Shown in pieces: positions 38,778-49,361 of a DNA stretch of 64,000 nt. A program made the translations under genes and the position numbers. Each line of letters opens with the position of its first letter. The stretch's first letter is position 1. The DNA lies in assembly GCA_009859145.1 (NCBI GenBank), contig VRVR01000037.1:181885-245884 (forward strand). Reading direction: 5' to 3'. Under the pieces are notes generated by a model that was not told the DNA's origin, ran no database searches, and saw only the letters and a program-made list of their open reading frames with translations. This DNA comes from Andalucia godoyi (Eukaryota; Discoba; Jakobea; Jakobida; Andaluciidae).

Positions 38778-40945
38778 TCATAACGGGGAAAGGTGGTCCA
38801 TTTCTTGTTCTCTCTGAAGAAGAGAGATTTTGCTGAAAACACACCGGGTTTCCGGATCCCAGCGGTCATGGGTCCAGAACTCGGGGAAGCACGGGGGAGT
38901 GAGTGCTTGGGGGCCGTACCGCTTCACAAAATCCGTCGATTCTTCTTCATACAAGAAGCACGGAGATGTCACCCTGTTGAGGACCAGCGGCGAAAGAATT
39001 CCAGTAACAGGAGAGGGCGTCGCTGTTCCCGGCATCGTATTCCATAGATTTCCCGTAACTCCTGGCTGCACTGAAGACGCCGCAGTTTCGGAACGCAAGT
39101 CGGATAAGGAAGAAAAGCTCAGTGCAGGAGGCCGATTCGCCGAGGTTCTTCCGGAAGTGTTTGAATTCGATCCAAACGGAGCGTTGGATGACGGCTGTTG
39201 TGGACTGGGGGCCAGCGCCGATGGTAGTCCTGAAGCTTGTCCACCACGCAATACTCCAACGTCTTGGAGCTGTGACAGGTTCTGCAATCCCGCAGCCTGT
39301 GAAATCAGCGAAGTATACGGATTGAATGGTTGTGCCGCAGGCAGCATGTGCTGCTGAGACTGGGCCATCAGCTGGGCCATCGCAGCTGCGGCCGCGAGAT
39401 TTTGTGGCGACTGCAGCGGCATTTGGAGAGAAGACATTCCTGCACTGCCGTTCTGCTGTTGCTGCTGCTGCTTTCCAAGCTCCGCGCTTCTTGAGGATGC
39501 ATTTGCGATAGACTGCATGCCATTCCCGATCACAGTTTGATGCTGTTTCTGCTGTTGCTGACGTTGCTGCTGACGTTGCGCAGATGAAGGGGCAGAAGCA
39601 GAAGCAGAAGCAGAAACAGGAGCAGCAACAGAGCCGTTCCGGTTGGCAGACGTCAAACTGGGAGCGGACGTCGCCCATGGTGTTCTGTGAAACGTGTATC
39701 CAATCGCGTCGAGCTGCAGAATGAATTCATGGAGTCTCGCGGTGGTTGCCAGCCTGCGGAGTTCGACGTAAAACTGGTTACTTTCTGCGCTCTCAATCGC
39801 AAGCCACTTGCTTCGAATCTGCGCATCTGTTCTTCCGGACAGCTGCTTTGCAATCTGTGAGAAGTTTCGGTTCCCGAGTTTTCGGACCAGCCATGCTAGC
39901 TTGTACATTTCCTCTTGTGAAAACGGTGCTCGCGAGATCGATCCTTTGATAACACGGTTCCAGCGTTGGTAGCATGATGCAGAGTCTCTGGTGCCGACCA
40001 TGGCGCTAATCTCTGGCCAATTCTTTTCTCCGAGAACCGAGATCGCATGTCGGAGCCGTGCGTCCTCCTCTGCAGTCCATGCAGGCCGATTGCTCGACGG
40101 TGCATTCGATGCCGTTCCCGTCGAGAGGCGTTGGAGGCAGACGAGTTTGATGCGGTCCGCTGCGTTTGCAACTGCGATGACATCGATTGACGTGTACTCG
40201 CTGACCCTTTGATGCGGCTCTTGCTCTCTGCAGTCTCGGACGAGGACGAGGACGAGGACACGGAAGCCGAAGCAGGCGCAGGTCCTGTTGCAGACGATGA
40301 ATTTCCCCATCGATGACCATTGGTCGACGACATCTTTCTCTCTTTTGTGCTCTCCTTGAATTCTTTTTCACCGCGGGTGGCATGCGTCCCTCCCTGAGCA
40401 TGGTGGTTGGACTTGATTCCGGCTTCGGAGTCCGAGCTTGCTTTGCGCACGGATCGCGTAGTGGAAGGCCGCAGGTGATACGGCAAAGGCGGGTCACTCT
40501 GGTGATGCGTGCCCAGCGATGATGACTTGGACGACGCCAGCTCGAGCTCCGCCAACTGCTGCTGCTTCTGGATCGCAGATCGCCTGCGTTTCCTCGATGC
40601 AGCCTCGTCCAGTACCATCTGACTCGGCTCTTCCACCAGCACAAAGTCTGGACTCATACTCATGCTCATGCTCATACTCATTGGACTCGGAACAACCACC
40701 TGCTCCGCCAAAATATCACTAAACTCATCACCACCAACCCCACCACCAATATCACCATTGATGCCACTGATGCCGTCATACTCACCACTGCTGCCGTGGG
40801 GGGCAGCAAGCTCGGCTTGAATTGCGCTGGTTGAGGGTAAAGCTGCCAATGCGCTCTCAAAGTCTGTCGGCTCTGAGTCCATGATCAGCAAACCTTCCTT
40901 GCTCGGCTGCTGAGCACCGTCGCTGTTGCTGCCATACATTCGCAT
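38778..40945 (-). CDS. Two-repeat Myb/SANT transcription factor, frame interrupted
   Basis: Two minus-strand reading frames overlap and together make one plausible gene. The upstream frame (ATG 40945, open to 39896) gives an acidic N-terminus, a KRRRSAIQKQQQ patch and a Ser/Ala-rich linker. The downstream frame (open from 40310 to the stop at 38778) contains two Myb repeats: R1 with AWTAEEDARLRHAISVLG and R2 with PFSQEEMYKLAWLVRKLG. A Gln/Ser-rich activation-like tail follows. The upstream frame is Ser/Asn-rich until about 40120 (ASNSSASNAS), after which the other frame becomes protein-like (TASNAPSSNRPAW). Crossing needs a one-base insertion, a two-base deletion, a programmed shift or a tiny intron. 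A 50-base GT-AG candidate (40142-40093) exists but its donor is poor. DNA binding through R1-R2 is the inferred function. Confidence 0.7.
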
Positions 40946-42126
40946 GCAAGAACGTGATAGGACTGGGCAAATAAATAAAAAGGAAGAGGAAGGGGGATAT
41001 TAAAATAATATACGGATATATGTACGTATGTGTGCGTGTGTGTGTGTGTGTGCGTGTATATGTATAATTAAAGAGAATGCAGGATAAAAAAAATAAGAGT
41101 GTGAGTACACCTCCCAATGGGGTGCTCTTGTTGTTTAAGTGTTGGAGAACAGCCTAAGAAAACGATCTTGGAGGAAGTTCGATGAAACTTGTTCCTTGGA
41201 CGTTTGCAGCGGAGCGTAACGGACTCTTCTTGTATTGCAGTTTCGTTTGCTACTGTGGTATGATGCATCGTCGACTTCGATTGCATGTTCAAGATGCATG
41301 CACCGACTTGCCCCGGCATGTTCCACTCCGCTACCTGTGAAACAAGTCGAACTCGGCGCCCGTCTGCGCCATTGCGACCACCGCATTTCTAGTAACTCTT
41401 TTCTCCCCTCTCCGTCCTCCCGCTGTAATCGAACTGCATCCTGTCGACATATGTCGTCACTCGCTTCATCAAAACTCGGGGGGAATTTCCAACTCGCTTC
41501 AAGGAAAGCGGGCACGGACAAAACGGACGGGTCGGCGCAGAACATCCGACCTCGGTAGCCCGATTAGGCCACGTCGATCGCCGCTCAGCCCACATTCAAA
41601 AGCCCAAACACCCCCCGCACGTGCTATTTATTCCCCTCATTTGAACTGTACACTTGCACTCTCCGATGCGCCCAATGCACACATACCTCCTTGATTCCCT
41701 TACCATTTCTCACCTTCGCGTTTTTCCTACTCGGCCACCACCCTCTTTGTCTCTCTCTCTCTCTCTCTCCCCGCTCAACTCCGCACTCACTCTTTATTAT
41801 CTCTCTTTGTGATTTTTTCTTCTCTTTATTTTTCTCTTCTCTTTATTTTTCTCTTCTCTTTATTTTCTCTTCTCTTTATTTTTCCCCCCTTGTCGAATAG
41901 GCCTTATTTATCCCGAGAGGTGTACAAGAAGAAATCGCCCATTCCCCGAACGTCAAGAGAATCCCGTAACGAAGTCATTGCATTATTTCCGTTATTTCCG
42001 TTATCATTACCGTAATCATCATCGTTTCTTTAATTGTTATTGATTTTTTTTATTTAAATTTTCTTCTTCTTCCATAATTTTTGCTTTATTTGTTTGTTGT
42101 TCGCTGTTCATTGTTTCGGGTTTTCA
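40946..42126. other. Long intergenic spacer, CT-rich at its right end
   Basis: Short GT repeats lie at about 41030-41060. From about 41735 to 42090 the plus strand is CT-rich, including four near-copies of TCTTCTCTTTATTTT, upstream of the Zn2Cys6 gene. Open frames at 41135-41545 (minus) and 41235-41558 (plus) overlap and lack motifs. No RNA gene was identified. Confidence 0.45.
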
Positions 42127-43149
42127 ATGTTTCCCATTCACCATCCGTGTCCTGTACGGCTCTTACCGTCTTCTGCTTTTCATCCATATGTGCGCCATCC
42201 TCATCCCCACCTTCATCCTCACCCTCATACGCATGCCTATTCTCACCCTCACCCTCACCCTCATCCTCACCCTCACCCTCATGCTCACTCACTTTCCCAC
42301 TCCCATTCTCAGGCGTACTCTCACTCGACGCTGCACGCAAGTCCGCACGCGTTTGTGGCACCTCCATCGCTGTTTCTGCCTCCTATCTACCACATCTCTC
42401 CGTCCTCTGCGACACCTACGTCGTCTTTGACCTCGATCTCGAGTGCCAAGGACTCGTCAGCACACGCTTTGTCTGTGCCGGTCGGCATAGGCCTTGCGAC
42501 AACCGCTGGACATGGAAACGGAAACGGAAACGGAAGCGGAAACGGAAACGGAAACGTGCATGGGGTGGAGAAGAAGAGTGCGAGCGAGGATGAGGGTGCC
42601 GGGAGCGGTGGATTGTACAAGAGGAAAGAAGCGTGCCAGGCATGCCGCGCGTCGCATCGCCGGTGTGATGGATCTGCGCCGTGCACGCGGTGTCGCAAGC
42701 TCGGTTTCAAGTGCGAGTACCCAGCCAAGTGTGTCCTTGGGGGCGGTGTCAGTGCAGGTGTGAGTGTCCGTGGCAGTATCGGCGAGAAGGAGAGGAAGCG
42801 AGAGTCGAGTGGGGTCGGGAGCGGGCGGAATGCAGCGGGAAAGAGAGAGCGCCAAGAGTCGGCGTCCGGGTCGTCTGTGCACTCGTCGTCCACCGAGGAT
42901 CTCGCAGCCATGGGTTCTGCTGCCGAGGATGCCGCACTCCATTGCCGCGGCCCGTCTGCGATTCCCAGCGCAGGCGGCATCAGCGCAAAAGGAGAAAGAG
43001 AGCGAGAGAGCGAGTCCGAATCCGAATCCGAGCCCGGGTCCGAGTGTGAACACGAGTCCGAGTCCAAGAAGCCGCGCATCGCCCTCAACGAACAGCGCCC
43101 GTGCATCGTCGTCCACTCAGAATCCTGCGACTCTTTGTACAGACCGTAG
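42127..43149 (+). CDS. Zn2Cys6 (GAL4-type) binuclear-cluster DNA-binding protein
   Basis: The protein has 340 residues from ATG 42127; the frame's upstream TTG is rejected. Residues about 170-198 have the exact binuclear cluster spacing C-x2-C-x6-C-x5-C-x2-C-x6-C (CQACRASHRRCDGSAPC followed by TRCRKLGFKC). Basic residues sit between Cys2 and Cys3, as in fungal GAL4-type factors that bind CGG half-sites. The N-terminal part is a His-Pro/His-Ser repeat from CCTCACC units, and a Gly-Asn repeat from GGAAAC units precedes the cluster. The C-terminus has Glu-Ser repeats and a KKPRIAL basic patch. There is no fungal-specific middle homology domain. The class is common in fungi and known in a few protists. 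Confidence 0.8.
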   Translation: MFPIHHPCPVRLLPSSAFHPYVRHPHPHLHPHPHTHAYSHPHPHPHPHPHPHAHSLSHSHSQAYSHSTLHASPHAFVAPPSLFLPPIYHISPSSATPTSSLTSISSAKDSSAHALSVPVGIGLATTAGHGNGNGNGSGNGNGNVHGVEKKSASEDEGAGSGGLYKRKEACQACRASHRRCDGSAPCTRCRKLGFKCEYPAKCVLGGGVSAGVSVRGSIGEKERKRESSGVGSGRNAAGKRERQESASGSSVHSSSTEDLAAMGSAAEDAALHCRGPSAIPSAGGISAKGERERESESESESEPGSECEHESESKKPRIALNEQRPCIVVHSESCDSLYRP

Positions 43150-43321
43150 TTCAAAAGTTAAATGTAGACATTTGTAGACCCCATCGACAGCTCCTTCCTC
43201 TCAAGAAGCGTCATCTGCCATAGCAGAACACGAAGGTTTTTGTTTTGCAATGGAGTTTCTTCTTTTTCCCTTTATTTAAATTTCCGATAATGTCCACAGA
43301 GTGCAAAAGACGGAGGACGGA

Positions 43322-44089
43322 ATGTCGAGTCGGCGTCGCAGTCAGTCGTTTTCACAGCCGCCGACGTCTGTCGCCCGCCACTCCCTATCGGTTCCACACA
43401 ATCATCTTCACGTCGATGGCGATGGCGATGGCGATGGCGATGGCGATGCTGCAGCCCGAGTTGGAGTTGGAGTTGGAGTTGGAGTTGGAGTGAGCGGGGA
43501 TAAGGGAAGGATAGTTGGAGGGAAAAAGAGTGTAGCAACGGATCGTGTTATTTCGAAACGGACGTCGTACTTTCATGCGTCGGCGTCACCGACTGGGACT
43601 TCTGCGTTCGGGATACGACGGCCTCGAATGACGCTTGTTGGACTGCTGAGAAGAGAGCTCTCCACGCATCACAGGGCCTCACAAGCCACCACCGCGGCAG
43701 TACCAACGACAGCGGCAATGACGGCGACAAAGAGCGTAGAGGTGCTGTTGAATATGTACATGGTTCCAATGCGGTTTGAGCAGCTTGTGGCGTACGGGTT
43801 TCTGTCGTGTGTGGACTCGTTGCTGTATTTGCCGACGATCTTCCCGCTCGTGCTCGTGTCTCGAGTGCTGTGCATGTCGCGTCAGGTGCTGCACGATGCA
43901 TGCCTTGTGGGACTGACATCACTGTCGTTTGCGCTGCTTGGTTACCTGGACTTCTCACACTCCTACCATCTGGTCCGCGGGGAGTCCATGCTCAAGCTGT
44001 ATGTGCTGTACAATGCTCTGGAGCTTTTTGGAAGGCTACTTGCTGCATGGGGCCATGACTGCCTCGACGCCCTCGATGCGTCCATCGGA

Positions 44090-44120
<31 letters not shown>

Positions 44121-44887
44121 GCAACAGTGGCGGCGGGGGGTCGACGGCAGAGCAAAGACTGGTGGCGCTGACATCGTGTGTCATCTACGTCATTCTGCAT
44201 ACTTCTGTGGTGTTCTTTCAGGTCGTGACGCTGAACGTGAGCATCAACTCGTCCAACTATGCGTTGCTCACGCTGCTCATCTCGAGCAATTTTGCGGAAA
44301 TCAAAGGAAGCGTGTTTAAAAAGTTCGACGAAAAGTTTGTATTTCAGCTTGCGTGCGCAGATGTGGCCGAGCGCGTCGAACTGCTTGTGTTTTGCATCAC
44401 TATCGGCATGCTGCAGGCACAAGTATCTGGATCATGGGTCGTTGCTGTGTTGTTCTCCGAGATCCTTGTCGACTGGATCAAGCACGCATTTGTTACACGG
44501 TTCAATCGCAAGCCGGCAACACTTTTCACTACAGGCCTCTACACGCTCTGTCGAGACACGCTGGCTGCTCCGTCATTTCTGCACTCGTCGGCCTGGACCG
44601 AAAAAAGAGTCGGAATCGTCCGACTACCCTTGTTCGCTCTGCTGCTGCGGGTTGCCTGGGACGTTTCGTACGACATCTCATTCATCGAGTTCTCGTCGGT
44701 GTACACCCACGCAGCATTCATCGCCCTGGTGTGGTGCGTGCTGTGCTCCCTCAAGATCTTTGTGTCGGTTCTCATGTATGCAATCGCCGCATTTACCTCT
44801 GCAAAACTCAAGGCCCAGTGCGATGCTCAGTACAGCGACTTTTGCGGATGCTATCGGTATGTGATGGTCGAAAAGCGCATCCCGTGA
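43322..44887 (+). CDS. TAPT1: TAPT1/Emp65-family ER membrane protein
   Basis: The protein has 521 residues from ATG 43322; a GTG seven codons upstream is rejected. TAPT1 and yeast Emp65 are ER proteins. Emp65 with Slp1 protects folding client proteins, and TAPT1 is linked to ciliogenesis and Golgi organisation in vertebrates. The family hallmark is clear near residues 320-350 (NFAEIKGSVFKKFDEKF followed by QLACADVAERVELLVFC). Several membrane spans flank it, for example LTSCVIYVILHTSVVFFQVV, and a reentrant region lies near 400-420. The N-terminal 100 residues hold Asp-Gly and Val-Gly dipeptide repeats from GGCGAT and GTTGGA microsatellites. An Asp-Asn repeat interrupts a loop near 260. The domain ends at a typical Cys-containing C-terminus. 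Confidence 0.88.
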
Positions 44888-45016
44888 TTTCCTGCAGTTG
44901 TGGAGACGAATGGAAAATCACGCGCTGTCCAGTGCTTGACAATCCAGTGCTTGACAGGTGCATGGCAAGGGGCCGTGCTTCCGTCACCAGTATTGCTATT
45001 AGAACTGTTTGTTAAT

Positions 45017-47260
45017 TTACAATGCCTTACGAACAGTGTACAGCATAGCAGGCTTTCGCAGGACCAGCTCGGGAAGGTGTGCCGCGTCGAAATCCGCCAC
45101 ACATGGGCACACTTGAACCAGGACATCCGGCATCTTCAGTGCTGATGGGAGCGCGAATTCCCGGTGTGTTTGCAACGAGGACTGCAGCGGAGACGGGGAC
45201 TTGTCAGCCAAGGAACTGAGTTGCATGACCAACACAAAAATTCCGTTTCGACGCAACAACTCCTCCGGGATCCTTCGTTCGCGCAGAATCACTGCCGTGT
45301 CCTCTTCGCTTGCAGGTGTGGCTCCCGCGTATGATTCCAGTAAAATCCTTGAAAACTCGGAAATTGAGATGGACTCCCACACTCTCTGCACGTAAATCGC
45401 GCCGTTCAAGTGTCCCGACGACTTTCCATAGTACGCCACCAGCGCATACAAGCTGGAGGAGATGTTGTCGCCAAACAATGCGCCACTGTTGCTCCGTCGA
45501 AACGACGCCACCGATGAGGAACCCGGTGAACTGTTGCGTGGCGAACCCACCGCACCACCGGCAGCACCAGGACCGCCAGCAGACGTAGGAGATGCAGTTC
45601 GAACGGGGGAAATTGAGAACGCTGTCGCCATTTTCGACGTCTCCTGCGCCGCAGCAATATCACCAGTCGACTTGTGGATTTGGGCAAGCTGGTTGAGTGA
45701 CCGCAGTGCTCGAAGCGAGGAATCCGAGTTCCAAGACGGCTGCGTCACGGACAAACTCTCGGTTCCCGCCGCGACAGCGGCGACTGAGGCAGATGCAAAA
45801 CTCCCGGATCGGACTTTAAGTTTCGTGCTGACAATCGTGTCGATCCGACTTTGAACATTGGCAGCCTCGAGGCGACCTGCAAAACGATGTAGATCTCGCA
45901 GCCGTGTCAAGTATGTGACACAGTGATCAAAGCACTTCCAAGACCAGAAAAAGGCAGCAATGCTGAGACAAGCATCTGACGCTTCTAGCTCGGCGACCAA
46001 GTGCCGTCTCTTTGAATGCTTGAAGCGCAGCTGCTCAAGCATTGCGATTCGCGAGAACCAGGAAGCGAGCATCAGCGGCTGATACTTGAGAAGCCTTTTC
46101 GTATTTTTGTACACCGCTTGCATGTCGCATTTTGGGTCGTACGATGCAACGACATGCAGCTGAAGTGCAAACTGCAGAAGCAAAATTCGATCTGCTGGAT
46201 CTGTCGAGCTAACGACGTCCACGACTCGAAAAGAAGCAGCGGGTGGCTCCGGCAGCGCCAGCAGTGCGATCGGCGTATCCAAAGACTGCTTGGAAAGATG
46301 TACGCCTGTTTTTGCAGTGTAGTCCACAAACGAGTTCCAAAACGCAACCAAACTCGATGCGCTCTCGAAGACTTGCGGATTCTTGTTCTTCCCTTCCTCG
46401 TCACATTTTGCACCAACAATGCAGGCCAACGCATTGCAAGTGGACGACATCCACGCAGCAAGCGGTGCGATGCTATCGACTTCCCTAATGTACGCATGAA
46501 ACATCGGAACACAAGCTCCAAAGACGTGAATGCCCTTGGTGACAAAAAGCGAAGGGTTGTGCGACGATGCACACTCCACAAAATGCAGCAGCTGACTTGC
46601 AGTGTCCAACACACCGCCATCCGTCAATCCAGGCGTCCCCCTCAGACTCTCGACAAATGCGTTTGAAAACTTCTCTGGAGGAACCAACTCAAATATTGCA
46701 TACGCCAGTGAATGAATGGCTGCGCGCAGCTCTCGAAACACGCAGACCACCGGGACTACCAGCGCCATTGCAAGCCGAGAATACGTGTCGGTGGTCAGCA
46801 GCCCGATCAGCAGCACGGAAATACGAGTCTGCAGATCTGCATCAAACACTCGGAATTCGTAGATGCACGAAGCAAGCGCATCGGCGAGAAACTCACAGCT
46901 GCTACTACTGGTGGTGGGGGCGGTGCCGGATGCATCTGTGGAGAAGAGTGCGCACAGTGCGCTGTAGGTCGGCGACGCAGAGCTAGCGAGCCATGCGCAG
47001 GCGACCAATCCGGCAATTTCGTAGAGTTCAGGAGGACTCTCCACGAGGCTGGACCACAGCGGAGACACATGGGCAGGCGCACTGCGAGACAGAATAGCCT
47101 CGCAGGCTTGCACGATGTCCTTCACTATGGAATCCAGGACGCCGCCAGCAACAACCTGGGACGAGCCGTCGTAATCCCGCGTCGCAGAAGAAAAGATCAT
47201 GCTCTTTGCTTGGCGCTTGATCTCATCTGGATTGTCAACTGCCCATGACTCGTTGAGCAT
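45017..47260 (-). CDS. Unrecognised helical protein with DHR-2-like C-terminal motif
   Basis: The protein has 747 residues from ATG 47260; the GTG three codons earlier is rejected. Most of it is helical repeat sequence of HEAT/TPR type (SLAYAIFELVPPEKFSNAFV, LLLQFALQLHVVASYDPKCD, LRALRSLNQLAQIHKSTGDI). A Gly/Ser/Pro-rich insert sits near 545-585. At about residue 603 comes LYALVAYYGKSSG, then YVQRVWESISISEFSRILLE and IFVLVMQLSSL. This order resembles the start of lobe B in DOCK-family DHR-2 domains (FYRVxYYGK, a YRG strand, then a helix), which activate Rho/Rac GTPases. The catalytic lobe C is absent because the protein stops about 90 residues later, so GEF activity is unlikely. The resemblance is short and unproven. 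Confidence 0.6.
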   Translation of the reverse strand: MLNESWAVDNPDEIKRQAKSMIFSSATRDYDGSSQVVAGGVLDSIVKDIVQACEAILSRSAPAHVSPLWSSLVESPPELYEIAGLVACAWLASSASPTYSALCALFSTDASGTAPTTSSSSCEFLADALASCIYEFRVFDADLQTRISVLLIGLLTTDTYSRLAMALVVPVVCVFRELRAAIHSLAYAIFELVPPEKFSNAFVESLRGTPGLTDGGVLDTASQLLHFVECASSHNPSLFVTKGIHVFGACVPMFHAYIREVDSIAPLAAWMSSTCNALACIVGAKCDEEGKNKNPQVFESASSLVAFWNSFVDYTAKTGVHLSKQSLDTPIALLALPEPPAASFRVVDVVSSTDPADRILLLQFALQLHVVASYDPKCDMQAVYKNTKRLLKYQPLMLASWFSRIAMLEQLRFKHSKRRHLVAELEASDACLSIAAFFWSWKCFDHCVTYLTRLRDLHRFAGRLEAANVQSRIDTIVSTKLKVRSGSFASASVAAVAAGTESLSVTQPSWNSDSSLRALRSLNQLAQIHKSTGDIAAAQETSKMATAFSISPVRTASPTSAGGPGAAGGAVGSPRNSSPGSSSVASFRRSNSGALFGDNISSSLYALVAYYGKSSGHLNGAIYVQRVWESISISEFSRILLESYAGATPASEEDTAVILRERRIPEELLRRNGIFVLVMQLSSLADKSPSPLQSSLQTHREFALPSALKMPDVLVQVCPCVADFDAAHLPELVLRKPAMLYTVRKAL

Positions 47261-47563
47261 TCTATGCACGAAATTACCGAACCTTTAAAACTTTGAAACT
47301 TTCAAAAAAATAATAATAATAAAATAAATAAATATAATAATAATAATAACAAGCCAAAATAATAAATTAAATAAAACATATTAAATTAATTATAATAAAT
47401 AGTGCTAATAACTGTTCTTTGTCCTGGTTTCTCAAAACAAGACTCGCTAGCATCAAGCCGAACAGGGAATCCAAAACAAAAAATACAGCAGATGGAAAAC
47501 AAAAGATACGTATGAGTTTTCAGACGAGCTTTCTGACTTTCGAGGGTTGCAAGACGGAGGGGT
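47261..47563. other. AT-rich intergenic spacer
   Basis: The 303-base spacer is dominated by AATAATA and TAAATAAA repeats at about 47305-47400. No gene is seen. Confidence 0.5.
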
Positions 47564-48670
47564 TCATCGCTGGTTCCAGCACGCCACCCACGCGTCCAGC
47601 ACACCTGCGTGCTTGAGTGCGAATGCTTTCTCCAGGATGCTGTACATCCCTTTCAGATTGGCGATTGCGAGCAATGTGATGCCCAGCATTTCGTGAGCAG
47701 AGAACAAGTGGTACACGTAGGCTTTTGAATGCGGAATTGCAGAATCGATTGGCGACTTGTCGAATCGAAATTCCGTGCTTCGCAGATTAAGAAACTCTTC
47801 AAGCCCGCGCATGTCCATCGGTTGGTTTCCTTGTTCAAACCGCGCCATGTGACCTAGAATGCAGTCTGCATTCAGCAGATATCCCATCTCTGCGAAACTG
47901 AACCCAAAGACGCACTCGATCAGGAGCTTCCCGTCCAGCACAGCTGCAAACAGCTGGTCCACACTCTGCACAGACGACTCGTAAACAGATGAGTTGACAG
48001 CGCCGTTGCTGTTGTTGGACATGGATGTCGTGGAGAGTGCGGAAGTGAACTTGGAATCCTCTTCGATCCACTGGACATTGGCAATTTCCGGGTTGTAAAC
48101 GCTGTGTTTTCTCCACAGTTCGTTTCGCTTTGCACACTTCTCCTTTTTTTTCTTTGTGGCGCACATGTACATAGAGCGGTCAAACGGCACAATCGCAGCG
48201 TCTGGCTTCCAGATGCTCATCAGCCTTGAAAACTCGGACGGTATCTCAATCTTCATACGACCTGCCGCAGTTTCTGCAAAGATTGCATTGTCTGAGTGCG
48301 AAAGCGCGGGAATCGGAACATCAAATTCGTAGCATGTAAGCACAATTGGAATGTCGCGGTACCGATCCAGGGTCGTAAACTGCCCAATCGACGGAACCAC
48401 CGTCGTTGGTTTGCTCTTCATGTCACCGTCTCCGTGCTTGGTGTGGTTCCTGTGATGATAGCGGTTGGATACTTGCTTGAACAAGGAAAAGTACAGAAAA
48501 TAAGCGTCGGAGGCAGAAACACCAAACGCGAAGGAAACCGCTTGTGAAGACGTCGACTGCAGTGACAAGACGTACTTTTCAAACATGTCGTGCGAGATAT
48601 GCGGGATCACACATTGCTTGCACGGAATGAGCAGGCGCGGATGATCTGTTATCATCGACATCACAACCAT
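47564..48670 (-). CDS. QTRT2: Divergent queuine tRNA-ribosyltransferase accessory subunit (QTRT2-like)
   Basis: The protein has 368 residues with ATG 48670; human QTRT2 has about 415. The eukaryotic TGT enzyme is a QTRT1/QTRT2 heterodimer that puts queuine at the tRNA anticodon wobble position. Matching features are an N-terminal LIPCKQCVIPHISHDMF block and the middle FSRLMSIWKPDAAIVPFD. The C-terminal signature is also present: LNLRSTEFRFDKSPI, then HSKAYVYHLFSAHEMLGITL and LLAIANLKGMYSILEKA. The zinc-binding Cys cluster that normally sits between those last two segments is missing: DSAIP stands where CxCxxC is expected. The stretch normally holding the barrel core is short and replaced by a basic Lys-rich and Ser/Asn-rich insert. 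It may therefore be a degenerate, structural or repurposed subunit. Confidence 0.7.
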   Translation of the reverse strand: MVVMSMITDHPRLLIPCKQCVIPHISHDMFEKYVLSLQSTSSQAVSFAFGVSASDAYFLYFSLFKQVSNRYHHRNHTKHGDGDMKSKPTTVVPSIGQFTTLDRYRDIPIVLTCYEFDVPIPALSHSDNAIFAETAAGRMKIEIPSEFSRLMSIWKPDAAIVPFDRSMYMCATKKKKEKCAKRNELWRKHSVYNPEIANVQWIEEDSKFTSALSTTSMSNNSNGAVNSSVYESSVQSVDQLFAAVLDGKLLIECVFGFSFAEMGYLLNADCILGHMARFEQGNQPMDMRGLEEFLNLRSTEFRFDKSPIDSAIPHSKAYVYHLFSAHEMLGITLLAIANLKGMYSILEKAFALKHAGVLDAWVACWNQR

Positions 48671-49316
48671 ATCTCCTCAAAAAACCAAAAAAACCGACTA
48701 AACGAAGACGAAGACAAAACCAACAGGCAAACAGACTAGCAAACAATCAAGCAGAAAGGCTCGAGCTCTCCCGTCATTTGGAAACATCTTGCACTTGGAC
48801 TCCTGAGTACAGCTGTTGGTGGGTTTTCTAAAATAGCAAAAGCACGCTGGAGTGCAGGAGAAAAAAGGTACGAGGAGTCGTCGGGTCGGGTGCGATGGTG
48901 CCAGTATGGCGGCGGACGCTGGTGAAAGCGGCCATCTGGCTTCTGCTACAACCCGACGGTGTCTGTAGGCTTTGCTCCATCCAACACCGATTTGCCGCGG
49001 GTTTGCTTGGACACGTTCGGTCAAGTACCATCTTCGCTCGTCCGCTGTGCCGTCGTTCTTGCCGCCTTTGTGCCCTCACGCAAGCGAACAACAGCGCAAA
49101 TCAAGCACGAGTTGCTGCTGGTGCTGGTGCAGCACTCGCTTTGTGCGCCTTAGTCCCTAGTCCTAAGTCCTTGGTTCCTAGTCTGCACAAGCTCACCTCT
49201 TCCGTTGATTGCATCTCCTCTGATTACCGAGTCTTCTGTTCTGTCCGGTGCCTCAGTTATTTACTGATTTTAAAAAAAAGAAAGAAAGAAGAAAGAAGAA
49301 ATAAATAAATAAATAA

Positions 49317-49361
<45 letters not shown>

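Noticed and set aside
42387-43154. Minus-strand frame opposite the Zn2Cys6 gene
   Set aside because: Repeats read as Ser/Asp/Pro runs; the plus strand has an exact zinc-cluster motif.
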